A DNA stretch of 64,000 bases. Source: Planctomycetaceae bacterium. GTDB lineage: Bacteria; Planctomycetota; Phycisphaerae; Tepidisphaerales; Tepidisphaeraceae. Shown in pieces: positions 1 through 8,570 of this stretch (position 1 is its first letter; the number at the start of each line of letters is the position of its first letter). The stretch is from contig JAIYCY010000007.1 in the NCBI GenBank assembly GCA_027487775.1, positions 107,518 to 171,517 of the forward strand, written 5' to 3'. The notes beneath the pieces were generated by a model. It worked only from the letters and a program-made list of their open reading frames with translations. It ran no database searches and had not been told where the DNA came from. Made by a program: the position numbers and the translations under genes.

Positions 1-865
1 CGACATCGGCGGGGTGTTGCTTCACATCGGCGGCTGCGAGTGCGAGCCGGATCGGACTGATGTGCCCGTACTGCAGATAAGGCGAAAGTCCGCTCGTCTG
101 GCCGGCGTACGGTTCATTGCGACCCTCGGCATAGCCGGGAAGCTTGGACTTTAGAAACGATCCCAGCCGCGCCTCGGCCTCGATGGGCCCGCCGCGAAAG
201 ATCGGGCTGGCAAGCACCGTGCGGTCGCATCGAATCTGCTTGAGCGTGCCCTCAACATCCAGCGGATCAAAGTCGCTCCTCAGCTCGGGCAGTCGGCCGA
301 GGATTGCTTCACGTCGCTTGATCGGCGTGAGCGGACAATCGACCAAAAACTCCTTCCAAAGCCGATGAATACGCGGGCGAAGCGTGCGGGCGGCGACTTC
401 GGGCTTCTGGCTCGGAAGATCGACCGGAACGACCAGATCGGTATCGACTTCAACCACACGCACGGGCGAATGGTCGGCGAGGTGATCACGCCAACTCCGC
501 AAGTGTCGCAGATAAGCCCGATCGACCACCACGCAGGCAGCCTGCTGTGCCAGCGAGACCGCCAGATCCCTGGGATGACCACGACGGGTCACGAAAGTCG
601 CACCGAGGTCCGCAAGGGCACGCGCGACATCCCCAAGCCCCTCGAGCATAAACGTGTAGTGGCGGAGCGTCGCCTCGGGGTAATCGTCCATCAAACCAAA
701 CAACACCACGAGCGGAAGATCCAGCTGATTCGCCTTTCGGATGCCGGCTTCGAGGGCGTGATTCAGACGCGTGCGCTGGGATTGCTGCATCCAGTAAAGC
801 ACGAACCGTCCGTCCGGACGAACCGGCTTGTCATTGAGGATTCGGACCCGAGCGTCTTGCAACAT
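1..865 (-). CDS. Class II CPD photolyase, N-terminal 288 residues (runs off left edge)
   Basis: Light-dependent repair of cyclobutane pyrimidine dimers in cytoplasmic DNA. The minus-strand frame is open from the ATG at 865 to the window edge, with an in-frame TGA just upstream at 869-871 that fixes the start. Class II hallmarks are readable near the N-terminus: RILNDKPVRPDGRFVLYWMQ (residues about 8-27), then a QR..LNHALE stretch and an ANQLDLPLVVLFGL strand of the alpha/beta photolyase domain. Close to the edge, SGLSPYLQYGHISPIRLAL matches the start of the FAD-binding helical domain. The rest of the FAD domain lies outside the window. It is divergent from the aminotransferase at 1037, with about 170 bases between them. 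Identification by motif recall, no search. Confidence 0.88.
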   Translation of the reverse strand, partial: MLQDARVRILNDKPVRPDGRFVLYWMQQSQRTRLNHALEAGIRKANQLDLPLVVLFGLMDDYPEATLRHYTFMLEGLGDVARALADLGATFVTRRGHPRDLAVSLAQQAACVVVDRAYLRHLRSWRDHLADHSPVRVVEVDTDLVVPVDLPSQKPEVAARTLRPRIHRLWKEFLVDCPLTPIKRREAILGRLPELRSDFDPLDVEGTLKQIRCDRTVLASPIFRGGPIEAEARLGSFLKSKLPGYAEGRNEPYAGQTSGLSPYLQYGHISPIRLALAAADVKQHPADV

Positions 866-1036
866 TGCTCATGATAGGCGGGGCTGCGTTCTTGGCGTAG
901 AATGTCAGGCCGCGATGAAACGCGGATGGACGCTTCGAATGGCAAACGAACGCTGATCGAGGCGGGTTTGTGACGAATCCTTTGAACATTGAGTCAGACA
1001 AACACTGAGTCGGACATAGACATTGCGGAGCAACAC

Positions 1037-2242
1037 ATGAGATTGGCGGACAGGGTGCAGCAGGTGGCGGACTCGATCACGCTGGCAGTGAGCGCAAAGG
1101 CGCGGGCGATGAAGCAGGCGGGGATCGATGTGGTCGGATTCGGCGCGGGCGAACCGGACTTTGACACCCCACAATTCATCAAAGATGTCGCCGCCACGTC
1201 GCTCGCCCGGGGTGAGACTAAATACACGCCCACCCCCTGCATCCCGGAACTGCGCCGGGCGATCGCTGAAAAATTCAAACGTGACAACGGACTGACCTAC
1301 ACGCCCGAGCAAGTCAGCACCGGCGCAGGCGGAAAACAGTGCCTCTACATGGCATTCATGGCCATCCTCAACCCCGGCGACGAGGTGGTGATTCTCAGTC
1401 CGTTCTGGGTCAGCTACCCCGAACAAGTCAAACTCTCAGGCGGCGTTCCCGTCATCGTCCCCGGAGATGAAGCCCGAGGATTTAAAATCACCCCAGAACA
1501 ACTCGATCGAGCGATCACCCCGCGAACTCGCGTCGTCGTACTCAACAGCCCGAGCAACCCCAGCGGAATCGCCTACACGCCCGAGGAACTCAAGGCTCTT
1601 TGCGATGTCATCGTCAAACATCCGAACGTGTGGATCTTCAGCGACGAAATCTACGAAAAACTGGTCTACGGCCAATCGCGATTCGTCAGCGTCGCGGCCT
1701 TGTCGACAGAACTCTACGACCGAACGCTGACCTTCAACTGCCACAGCAAAAGCTTTGCCATGACCGGATGGCGGCTCGGATATGTCGCCGGGCCGAGACC
1801 GGCAATCGACGCGATCAACAAGCTGCAGAGCCAGATGTCGAGCCACGTCACGAGCTTTATCCAGCAAGCAGGCGCAGCCGCGCTCGCCGACCCACGCGGG
1901 AGCGAAAGCGTCGAAGCCATGCGAAAACAATTCGAATTGCGCGGACGACGCATGTGGGAATTGCTCTCGGCGCTACCGAATGTCACCTGCGTCCCACCGG
2001 GCGGAGCGTTTTACTGCTTCCCAAATGTGAGTGCCTATTTCGGAAAAACCGCTCCCAACGGAACGAAAATCACCGACGCGATCAGCTTCAGCAGTGCGCT
2101 ACTCGAGACCTCACACGTCGCCGTCGTGCCCGGCAATGACAGCGGCTTTGATACGCATGTGCGGCTCAGCTTTGCCTGCTCGCTCGAACAGATCGATAAA
2201 GGCGTCGGCAGGATCGCAGAGTTCCTCAAGAAACTCAGCTGA
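1037..2242 (+). CDS. PLP-dependent aspartate/aromatic aminotransferase (class I/II)
   Basis: Transfers the amino group between aspartate (or related amino acids) and 2-oxoglutarate in the cytoplasm. The 401-residue protein carries the fold-type I landmarks: VVGFGAGEPDFDTP near the N-terminus, NSPSNPSG in the middle, SDEIYEKLVYG, and the Schiff-base lysine K238 in CHSKSFAMTGWRLGY. A C-terminal arginine in HVRLSFACS fits the carboxylate-binding site. I chose ATG 1037 because GCGGAG sits six bases upstream; an in-frame TTG at 989 would add 16 residues but has no ribosome-binding site. Length is normal for the bacterial AspB type. Exact amino-acid preference cannot be read from sequence alone. 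Confidence 0.93.
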   Translation: MRLADRVQQVADSITLAVSAKARAMKQAGIDVVGFGAGEPDFDTPQFIKDVAATSLARGETKYTPTPCIPELRRAIAEKFKRDNGLTYTPEQVSTGAGGKQCLYMAFMAILNPGDEVVILSPFWVSYPEQVKLSGGVPVIVPGDEARGFKITPEQLDRAITPRTRVVVLNSPSNPSGIAYTPEELKALCDVIVKHPNVWIFSDEIYEKLVYGQSRFVSVAALSTELYDRTLTFNCHSKSFAMTGWRLGYVAGPRPAIDAINKLQSQMSSHVTSFIQQAGAAALADPRGSESVEAMRKQFELRGRRMWELLSALPNVTCVPPGGAFYCFPNVSAYFGKTAPNGTKITDAISFSSALLETSHVAVVPGNDSGFDTHVRLSFACSLEQIDKGVGRIAEFLKKLS

Positions 2243-2321
2243 CACATCGGCGATAGCGATCCTCACCCGTACGACTTAAGATTTCGAGTTGGGGCAGTGA
2301 ACAACCGACCGGAGGCAGACC

Positions 2322-2882
2322 ATGCCCGTAGAAGATGTATTGATGGAACTGGAATTGAACGTCGAGGGCACGATCGAACATTTGCAAAACGAAATGCGCG
2401 GCGTGCGAACCGGCCGCGCAAGCCCGGCCCTCGTCGAACACATCAAGGTGGAGTACTACGGCTCACTCACCGACGTGAAGGCAATCGCTGCCATCAGCGT
2501 CCCAGAAGCAACTCAAATCGTGGTCAAACCGTTCCAGAAATCCGACCTCAAAGCAATCGAAAAGGCTATCGGTGACAGCAAAATGGGCCTCACGCCACAT
2601 TCCGACGGAACACTGCTGCGTATCAACCTACCACCCATGAGCCTCGATCGACGCAAGCAACTGGCCGGACATTGCAAAAAGTACGGCGAGGAAGCCAAAA
2701 TCCAACTCCGAAACCATCGACGCGACGCCAACAAAACTCTCGACAACGAACAAAAAGACGGCTCGCTCACAGAAGACGATCTGGAACGCGGCCGCGAAGC
2801 CGTCGACGAACTGGCCAAAAAACTAGAAGCCAAAATCGAAGAAATCGTGAACAAAAAACAGGCAGAAATCATGGACGTCTGA
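2322..2882 (+). CDS. frr: Ribosome recycling factor
   Basis: Splits the post-termination ribosome together with EF-G. The 186-residue protein is the usual RRF length (about 185) and keeps the core signature: MRGVRTGRASPALVEHIKVEYYG near residues 25-47, then VPEATQIVVKPF, and the long C-terminal helix that completes the three-helix bundle (RRDANKTLDNEQKDGSLTED, LAKKLEAKIEEIVNKKQAEI). A strong GGAGG at 2309-2313 precedes ATG 2322. In many bacteria frr follows pyrH; here it stands about 80 bases downstream of the aminotransferase in the same direction, so co-transcription with that gene is possible. Confidence 0.97.
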   Translation: MPVEDVLMELELNVEGTIEHLQNEMRGVRTGRASPALVEHIKVEYYGSLTDVKAIAAISVPEATQIVVKPFQKSDLKAIEKAIGDSKMGLTPHSDGTLLRINLPPMSLDRRKQLAGHCKKYGEEAKIQLRNHRRDANKTLDNEQKDGSLTEDDLERGREAVDELAKKLEAKIEEIVNKKQAEIMDV

Positions 2883-2994
2883 CCAATTCATTTCTTGTTT
2901 TGCTTCACCCGCATTTGCCTCGGCTCACTGTCCGCATTTCAATCGTCCTTCATCCGTCACACGTTGTTTTTATAAATCTCTTTCGGAGAGCAAG

Positions 2995-4314
2995 ATGTCT
3001 CAGGGATCAACAAGCGAGGCAGCATCGACTGCCGACTCCTCCTGGTTTGTGCAGGATCGATTCGGACTTTTCATCCACTGGGGCCTCTACAGCATGGGAG
3101 CACGACATGAATGGCTCATGCACAACGAGCAGATTCCGGTCGAGACGTATGAGAATCGTTACTTCAAGCGATTCGATCCCGATCTCTACGACCCCAAACT
3201 CTGGGCACAGGCGGCCGGTGATGCGGGGATGAAGTACTTCGTCATCACAACCAAACATCACGACGGCTTCTGCCTCTGGGATTCCGAACACACCGATTAC
3301 AAAGTCACCCACACGCCACACGGAAAATGCCTCCTCACACCGATGATCCAGGCGTTCCGCGAGCGCGGCATGCGCACAGGACTCTATCATTCGCTGCTCG
3401 ACTGGCATCACCCCGATTACGTCATCGACGAATTCCACGGCCCCTATGCACGACTCCCCAAAGAAAAACGCGACGAATTGAACCGCGGACGCGATCAAAA
3501 ACGATACGCCGCCTACCTGCACGCCCAGACACGCGAGCTGCTCACCAAGTTCGGACAAGTTGACGTCCTCTGGTACGACTTCAGCTTCAAACGCGAAAAC
3601 AACCTCGGAAAGGGACGCGACGACTGGCAAAGCGAAGAACTCGTCAAACTCATCCGCCAACTCCAACCCAAAGTCATGCTGACGGATCGACTGGATCTCA
3701 ACGATCAACCCATCGACTTCAAAACACCCGAACAGACTCAGCCGCGCGGATGGGTCACCGTCAACGGGCAAAAAGTCGTCTGGGAAGCCTGCCAAACCCT
3801 CTCGGATAGCTGGGGATATCACCGCGGAGAACAAAACTATCGCACGGTCGAACAACTCCTCCAGACGCTCATCGATTGCGTCAGCAAGGGCGGAAACCTG
3901 CTGCTCAACGTCGGACCGACCGCACGCGGCGAGATCGACGAACGCGCGCTCGACCGTCTATCGGGCATCGGGCGATGGATGAAACGACACGCACGCAGCA
4001 TCTACGGTTGCACCGCCGCGCCGGACGATATCCAAACCCCAGAACATTCTCGTCTCACCTACAACCCAACAACCAAACGACTCTACGTCCATCTGTTCTC
4101 CTGGCCTTACAAGTTCATGCACCTCGACGGACTCGCCGGGCGTGTCGAGTATGCCCAGCTACTCAACGACGGCAGCGAAGTCGGCATGGGCGTGGACAGC
4201 TGGCACGCCAGCCACATGCATCAAGGTGCCAATCCGTCCAACACGCTCTCGCTGCGACTGCCACTCACCCGACCCGATGTCGCCGTCCCCGTGGTCGAAC
4301 TGTTCCTGAAATGA
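2995..4314 (+). CDS. Alpha-L-fucosidase, GH29
   Basis: Retaining glycoside hydrolase that releases alpha-L-fucose. N-terminal RFGLFIHWGLYSMGARHEW and ITTKHHDGFCLWDSEHTDY are classic GH29 barrel motifs. The predicted nucleophile is D195 in QVDVLWYDFSF. GGNLLLNVGPTARGEI near the middle is another conserved GH29 block, followed by a C-terminal beta-sandwich-like part. Length (439 residues) is normal. There is no signal peptide: the first 15 residues are polar and the catalytic domain starts at once, so the enzyme is probably cytoplasmic and would act on imported oligosaccharides. GGAG upstream of ATG 2995 supports the start, and a TATAAA-like box lies at 2971-2976. It is not next to other fucose genes. 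Confidence 0.9.
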   Translation: MSQGSTSEAASTADSSWFVQDRFGLFIHWGLYSMGARHEWLMHNEQIPVETYENRYFKRFDPDLYDPKLWAQAAGDAGMKYFVITTKHHDGFCLWDSEHTDYKVTHTPHGKCLLTPMIQAFRERGMRTGLYHSLLDWHHPDYVIDEFHGPYARLPKEKRDELNRGRDQKRYAAYLHAQTRELLTKFGQVDVLWYDFSFKRENNLGKGRDDWQSEELVKLIRQLQPKVMLTDRLDLNDQPIDFKTPEQTQPRGWVTVNGQKVVWEACQTLSDSWGYHRGEQNYRTVEQLLQTLIDCVSKGGNLLLNVGPTARGEIDERALDRLSGIGRWMKRHARSIYGCTAAPDDIQTPEHSRLTYNPTTKRLYVHLFSWPYKFMHLDGLAGRVEYAQLLNDGSEVGMGVDSWHASHMHQGANPSNTLSLRLPLTRPDVAVPVVELFLK

Positions 4315-4392
4315 TCCCACGCCCGATCGCATCGCCCGGCACATCCCAACGACCCCGAAGCATTCACGACGCTTCTGCCCTACAATCCCGCC

Positions 4393-4755
4393 ATGGCACG
4401 CAACGTCCTCGGAACTGAACTGATCCCCTGTAGCACCAGCCCGATGACAGGCTGGTTACGCAACGGATGCTGCGACACCGGCCCAGGCGATGTCGGACTG
4501 CATCTGGTCTGCTGCGAAATGACCGACGAATTCCTCACCTTCAGTCGTGAGGCCGGCAACGACCTATCCACGCCAAGGCCCGAGTATGCTTTCCCCGGAC
4601 TGCGGGCGGGCGATCGTTGGTGCGTCTGCGTCGGTCGATGGAAAGAAGCACTCGAAGCCGGCCGCGCACCCAAAGTGATCCTGCAGGCCACACACATCGC
4701 ATGCCTCGAATTCGTCGATCTCGAAGATCTCGAAGCACACAAACTGAAGCCTTAA
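4393..4755 (+). CDS. DUF2237 family protein
   Basis: Small conserved cytoplasmic protein of unknown function. The 120 residues match the DUF2237 pattern almost throughout: NVLGTELIPCSTSPMTGW, then GCCDTGPGDVGLHLVC, NDLSTPRPEYAFPGL, GDRWCVCVGRWKEALEAG and a C-terminal LEFVDLEDLEAH. Cysteines are abundant and conserved in this family, which hints at metal or redox chemistry, but I know of no established function. The start codon lacks an obvious Shine-Dalgarno sequence. It lies convergent to dnaA, with 80 bases between the stops. Confidence 0.85.
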   Translation: MARNVLGTELIPCSTSPMTGWLRNGCCDTGPGDVGLHLVCCEMTDEFLTFSREAGNDLSTPRPEYAFPGLRAGDRWCVCVGRWKEALEAGRAPKVILQATHIACLEFVDLEDLEAHKLKP

Positions 4756-4835
4756 ACTCGATCCATAAAGTCTGAATACCCCAATTCGACGAAGACTCAA
4801 TGTCTGATCGATGCCGGATCGATGTCGGATCGAGT

Positions 4836-6752
4836 TCAACCGACAGCCATCGCGCGGGCGCTCTCCTCCAGACGCTGAACCAACTCCGATGCCTCATCGC
4901 AACGATCGCCCGTGCTGGATTCCCACGCAAGCTTCTCGCTGCGGGCCAGTGCCCGCTCGATACGGCGACAGGCGCTGATCACCGTGCTGTGATTCCGCTT
5001 GCCAAGCTTGCCCGCGATCTCAGGAAAGCTGAGTCGGCTGTTCTTGCGAACCAAAAACATCGCAACGCTGCGGGCAAGGCTGATCGTACGCTGACGACGA
5101 CCCGACAACAGTTCCTTATGCTCCAGACCGAAATACTGGCAAACCGCCGCGAGAATGTTCTCCGGACGCAGCGGTGCGACCATCTGACGATCCAAATCAC
5201 CCAAGGCCTCCGCCACCGTGTCAAGACCCGGCGCGCGGCCATCAAGCCGACTGAGCGCCTGCACCCGCGTCAATGCTCCTTCAATCTCTCGCACATTCTG
5301 CGTCACACGCCGGGCGATCCAATCCACCACCTCTTCCGAAAGAATCAGGCGACGACGCGCTGCCATTCGCTTGAGAATCTCACACCGCATCCCGTAGTTG
5401 GGCGCGTCGATACGGACGACCATCCCGCTGATGAAACGATTGATCAGACTTTCGGTGAACTCGGTGATGTGCTTCGGATGAGCATCCGATGCCATCACCA
5501 CCTGCCGGCCCGTGGCTTCGATCGCATTGAACGTGTGCAGGAACTCCTCCTGCGTGCTCCGCTTGCCCGCGAGGAAATGCACGTCGTCAATCACCAACAA
5601 ATCCAAATCACGCATCCGCCGACGAAAATGATCCACTCGATTCTGCCTGACCGCCGTGATGTATTCGTTCGTGAACTCTTCGCCCGTCAGATACATCCAA
5701 CGCTTGGTCGGATGAAGCTCGCTGAATCGCTTGCACAGACCCTGCAAAAGGTGGGATTTACCCAGACCGCACGTCCCGTGAAGGAACAGCGGGTTGTACT
5801 GTCCGCCGGGGAACTCGCAAACGTAATTCACCGTGTTGTGAGCCAGTTGGTTCGGCGTTCCGATCACGTAATCGGACAGATCATGACGCAACCTCGCACG
5901 CGCCAAATGAATCGACGCAGGCTCGCCCACAATCGGACCGGTGCTTTCGATCGGACCGGGCGAAGCAGAATGCGTCGCGTGAACCCGGCCGGCGACGAGG
6001 CTCTGCGCCTGCCCGGTGCTGCCAGTGCTGCCTGAGCCATGAACATGTGTGTGACCCTGCACAACCGACGAACCGGTCGTGTGAGCCGACTGACCATTCG
6101 TCTGATGGCCGCTGCCGTGATGACCGTTGCCGGCGTGAGACGCGTGAGACGCGGAAGACGCGTGAGACGCACGACTGCCAGGGACGGAGGGCATGCCGAG
6201 CGGCGCCTGTCGAGCATTCAAGCCGGCGGGAATGTTGGAAGGCACCGACGACATCGAACCGCGTGCGCGGCTTCCGACATCTCCACGCGAAGCCGAGTTC
6301 CGCCCATCGACACGTCTCGAATCCGGCCGCGCGTCGACATGAACACTCACGCCCAAGAGCGGCTTGGGCGCTGCCACAACCTGTGCATTCGATGCAACGG
6401 TCGTATGCAACGCGTTGAGACCCGCGTGATGATTCGAAAGATGCGCGTCGGCGGGCTGACCGTGCTGGTCACGCGCCTCAAACAGTTGCGGTACCACGTT
6501 GAATCGGACGGGAAGCGCCGTGCCGAAAACCTCGTGCGTCGCCTCCTGTATCGGCCTGGCGAAATGCGTATCAATCCACTCGCCTATGAAATCGTTCGGC
6601 ACGTTGATCTCGAGCGAGTCGTTGCGAATGTCGAACTTGGCGCTTCGTCGGAACCAAACGTCATAACGCTGATTACCGATCTTCGATAGAAGCACATGAT
6701 GCAGGCGATCAAGGGAACCGCTACGGGGCTCGTCCAAGGCCAATCGTGTCAC
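4836..6752 (-). CDS. dnaA: Chromosomal replication initiator DnaA with an unusually long linker
   Basis: Binds DnaA boxes and opens oriC. Domain I (about residues 1-95) includes LSKIGNQRYDVWFRRSAKF. It is followed by a linker of roughly 200 residues very rich in Ser, His, Gly, Ala and Thr (SHASSASHASHAGNGHHGSG and similar), far longer than the usual domain II. Domain III has Walker A GTCGLGKS (K332), Walker B LLVIDDVHFL and LINRF; domain IV has ISLARSVAMFLVRKNSRLSF followed by GKRNHSTVISACRRIE, the DnaA signature. I chose GTG 6752 because AAGGAG lies six bases upstream (6759-6764) and domain I begins right after; the in-frame codon at 6854 has no such support. Predicted length 638. Asn replaces the usual Asp in the GGRDHTTV-type motif. 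Confidence 0.92.
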   Translation of the reverse strand: MTRLALDEPRSGSLDRLHHVLLSKIGNQRYDVWFRRSAKFDIRNDSLEINVPNDFIGEWIDTHFARPIQEATHEVFGTALPVRFNVVPQLFEARDQHGQPADAHLSNHHAGLNALHTTVASNAQVVAAPKPLLGVSVHVDARPDSRRVDGRNSASRGDVGSRARGSMSSVPSNIPAGLNARQAPLGMPSVPGSRASHASSASHASHAGNGHHGSGHQTNGQSAHTTGSSVVQGHTHVHGSGSTGSTGQAQSLVAGRVHATHSASPGPIESTGPIVGEPASIHLARARLRHDLSDYVIGTPNQLAHNTVNYVCEFPGGQYNPLFLHGTCGLGKSHLLQGLCKRFSELHPTKRWMYLTGEEFTNEYITAVRQNRVDHFRRRMRDLDLLVIDDVHFLAGKRSTQEEFLHTFNAIEATGRQVVMASDAHPKHITEFTESLINRFISGMVVRIDAPNYGMRCEILKRMAARRRLILSEEVVDWIARRVTQNVREIEGALTRVQALSRLDGRAPGLDTVAEALGDLDRQMVAPLRPENILAAVCQYFGLEHKELLSGRRQRTISLARSVAMFLVRKNSRLSFPEIAGKLGKRNHSTVISACRRIERALARSEKLAWESSTGDRCDEASELVQRLEESARAMAVG

Positions 6753-7495
6753 CGGGAACTCCTTTGCTTCATGGGTCAAGACGCGAACGCCTCGCCCAAG
6801 GGTGGCCGAACCGAAGAGCGATCGCTGTGCCCGATCACAATGACCCAGACCCATCGAACGCGCTTCAAGATGTAGACAATCGTTGGAAACCGACTTGCTC
6901 TGGATGCGGCAGGCGATCGGAGGAAAACATTCCGTCGATCAACCGTCACTCGTCCAGCAAGGCGTCTCGACTTCCGTGTCGAGGATTCCCACCGGTCTCG
7001 TTCGAGCCCGACCTGCATCCATTTTCGACCTGACCCGCCCCATAATCGATCCGAGCCTCATGCTCAGACCACACCGGGGAACGACACGCCAAAATGAACA
7101 CAGGAAAATGCGGGCACAAAGCGGCCAGGACTTCCCTGATAACCTCAATCCAAACCGGACGTTGAGCTGTTTTCGGACCACCCCATTCAGGGGCACTCCT
7201 CATCGTCTCCGCGACCGACCGAACTGATGGCGTTGAATCTAAAGTCGTCTGCCTGTACTGGCAAGGCCGTTTGTATCGGATTTTCGGGTCAAAATGAGTT
7301 TATCGTGATGTCATTACGGGACTTGAATGCCCCAAAACCGAATCCTTACACACACCGTCCCCGATCTTATCAGAACTTGCCCACAAAGTGCCCCACTGAC
7401 ATTCAGAACGTCCGGATATGCATCTCTGCGATCGCCGCGATACCATGACCGGGTTAGCCCTGATTTCTGCGGTCAGGTCGAACGACGGAGCATTC
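6753..7495. other. Long intergenic region between dnaA and comF
   Basis: This 743-base stretch separates the divergent dnaA and comF genes. I see no convincing coding frame: the short open frames have no family resemblance and lack ribosome-binding sites. It must contain both promoters. I looked for an origin: no exact TTATCCACA or its complement was found; the nearest is TTGCCCACA at about 7377 (7 of 9 bases). The part from 7240 to 7330 is the most AT-rich. It cannot be called oriC on this evidence. Confidence 0.4.
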
Positions 7496-8317
7496 GTGAG
7501 CCAACGAACACGACTCGCGCGACTGACGGCATGGGCGATGAACTGCCTCGGCGACGTATCGTGGGCGGTCTGGCCGACGTTGTGTGCCGCCTGCGATGCC
7601 ACCATCGATCCGGGCACCATCCTCTGCTCCGCCTGCCAAACCAGCATCGCTGATGTCGCGGTCGTCGGTCGATGCGAACGCTGCACTTCTCCCCTCCCCG
7701 ACGAAGCCGGACCCTGCGGTCGGTGTCAGGGCGGCGGGATCAGGCCGCTCGGACGCGTCGCATGCCTCGGACATCACAGGGACGCACTTCGCGATCTGGT
7801 GCACGGACTCAAGTACCGACATCGCTGGGCCATCGCGGATCATGTCGCCAGTCGGCTCGTGCTTCGCAGGGATGTCGTCGCCTTACTCGATCGCGCGGAC
7901 GTGATCGTCCCGGTTGCAATGCATCCCTGGCGACAAGTGGTGCGCGGGTTCAATCAGGCAGAATTGCTCTCGCGTTCGCTCGTGCGGGCAAGATCTCTCG
8001 TGGCCGGCATCACATCTGCACGGCCGACGCCACTACCCGTCGTGCGAGCGCTCAGACGCGTCAAATGGACCGCGTCACAAACATCCCAGCACAGTCATGC
8101 CGCACGCGTGCGAAACGTACGCGACGCGTTCGAACTCATCGACGATCAAGCCGTCACCGGACGATCCGTCCTCCTCGTCGATGATGTCATGACCAGCGGA
8201 TCGACTCTGCGCGCCTGCGCGCGAGCACTTCGACGCGCAAGACCCACGGAAATCAACGCGATCGTCCTCGCGGCGGCAGACCCTCGACATCACCGCGACG
8301 CTGTCCGCAGTCGCTGA
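7496..8317 (+). CDS. comF: ComF family phosphoribosyltransferase-like protein
   Basis: ComF-type protein, associated in other bacteria with natural-transformation DNA uptake and built on a PRPP-binding fold. With the start at GTG 7496, two zinc-ribbon cysteine pairs follow (C30/C33 with C44/C47, and C60/C63 with C74/C77). HGLKYRHRW, a PVAMHPWRQVVRGFNQAELL block and the PRPP-loop VLLVDDVMTSGST (Asp 229-230) match the family. GGAG at 7487-7490 favours the GTG; in-frame ATGs at 7418 and 7445 would add 26 or 17 residues without a ribosome-binding site. Length 273, slightly longer than typical. No other competence genes are adjacent. Confidence 0.88.
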   Translation: MSQRTRLARLTAWAMNCLGDVSWAVWPTLCAACDATIDPGTILCSACQTSIADVAVVGRCERCTSPLPDEAGPCGRCQGGGIRPLGRVACLGHHRDALRDLVHGLKYRHRWAIADHVASRLVLRRDVVALLDRADVIVPVAMHPWRQVVRGFNQAELLSRSLVRARSLVAGITSARPTPLPVVRALRRVKWTASQTSQHSHAARVRNVRDAFELIDDQAVTGRSVLLVDDVMTSGSTLRACARALRRARPTEINAIVLAAADPRHHRDAVRSR

Positions 8318-8400
8318 CAAGAAAACCCAGCCCGACCCACGCGCCTGGACGCGACACTTCTCCACATCCCCCACACCTCGATATCCCAAGTTGAATCGAG

Positions 8401-8434
8401 AAAAAACAAACCCGCACGTTGCTACACGCGCGGG
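8401..8434 (-). terminator. Rho-independent terminator of fusA
   Basis: On the minus strand, a stem CCCGCGCGT / ACGTGCGGG (nine pairs with one mismatch) with a six-base loop is followed by TTTGTTTTTT. It lies 140 bases past the fusA stop and is the clearest intrinsic terminator in the window. Confidence 0.85.
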
Positions 8435-8570
8435 CTTGGGGATTCATGATGGTGCAACGGCTGTCGATCAATGTTGAACCAACCGACAATCGAAACATCC
8501 GTTTGCGAAGAAGTTGTTCGCGATGCGCTCCGAGGCCAGGATCGCCCGCGAGATTCCTTCGCCCGCGAGA

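Noticed and set aside
4800..6035. 411-codon plus-strand open frame
   Set aside because: Antisense to dnaA; no family features of its own.
6753..7495. Replication origin beside dnaA
   Set aside because: No exact DnaA boxes and no cluster of near matches could be found by eye.
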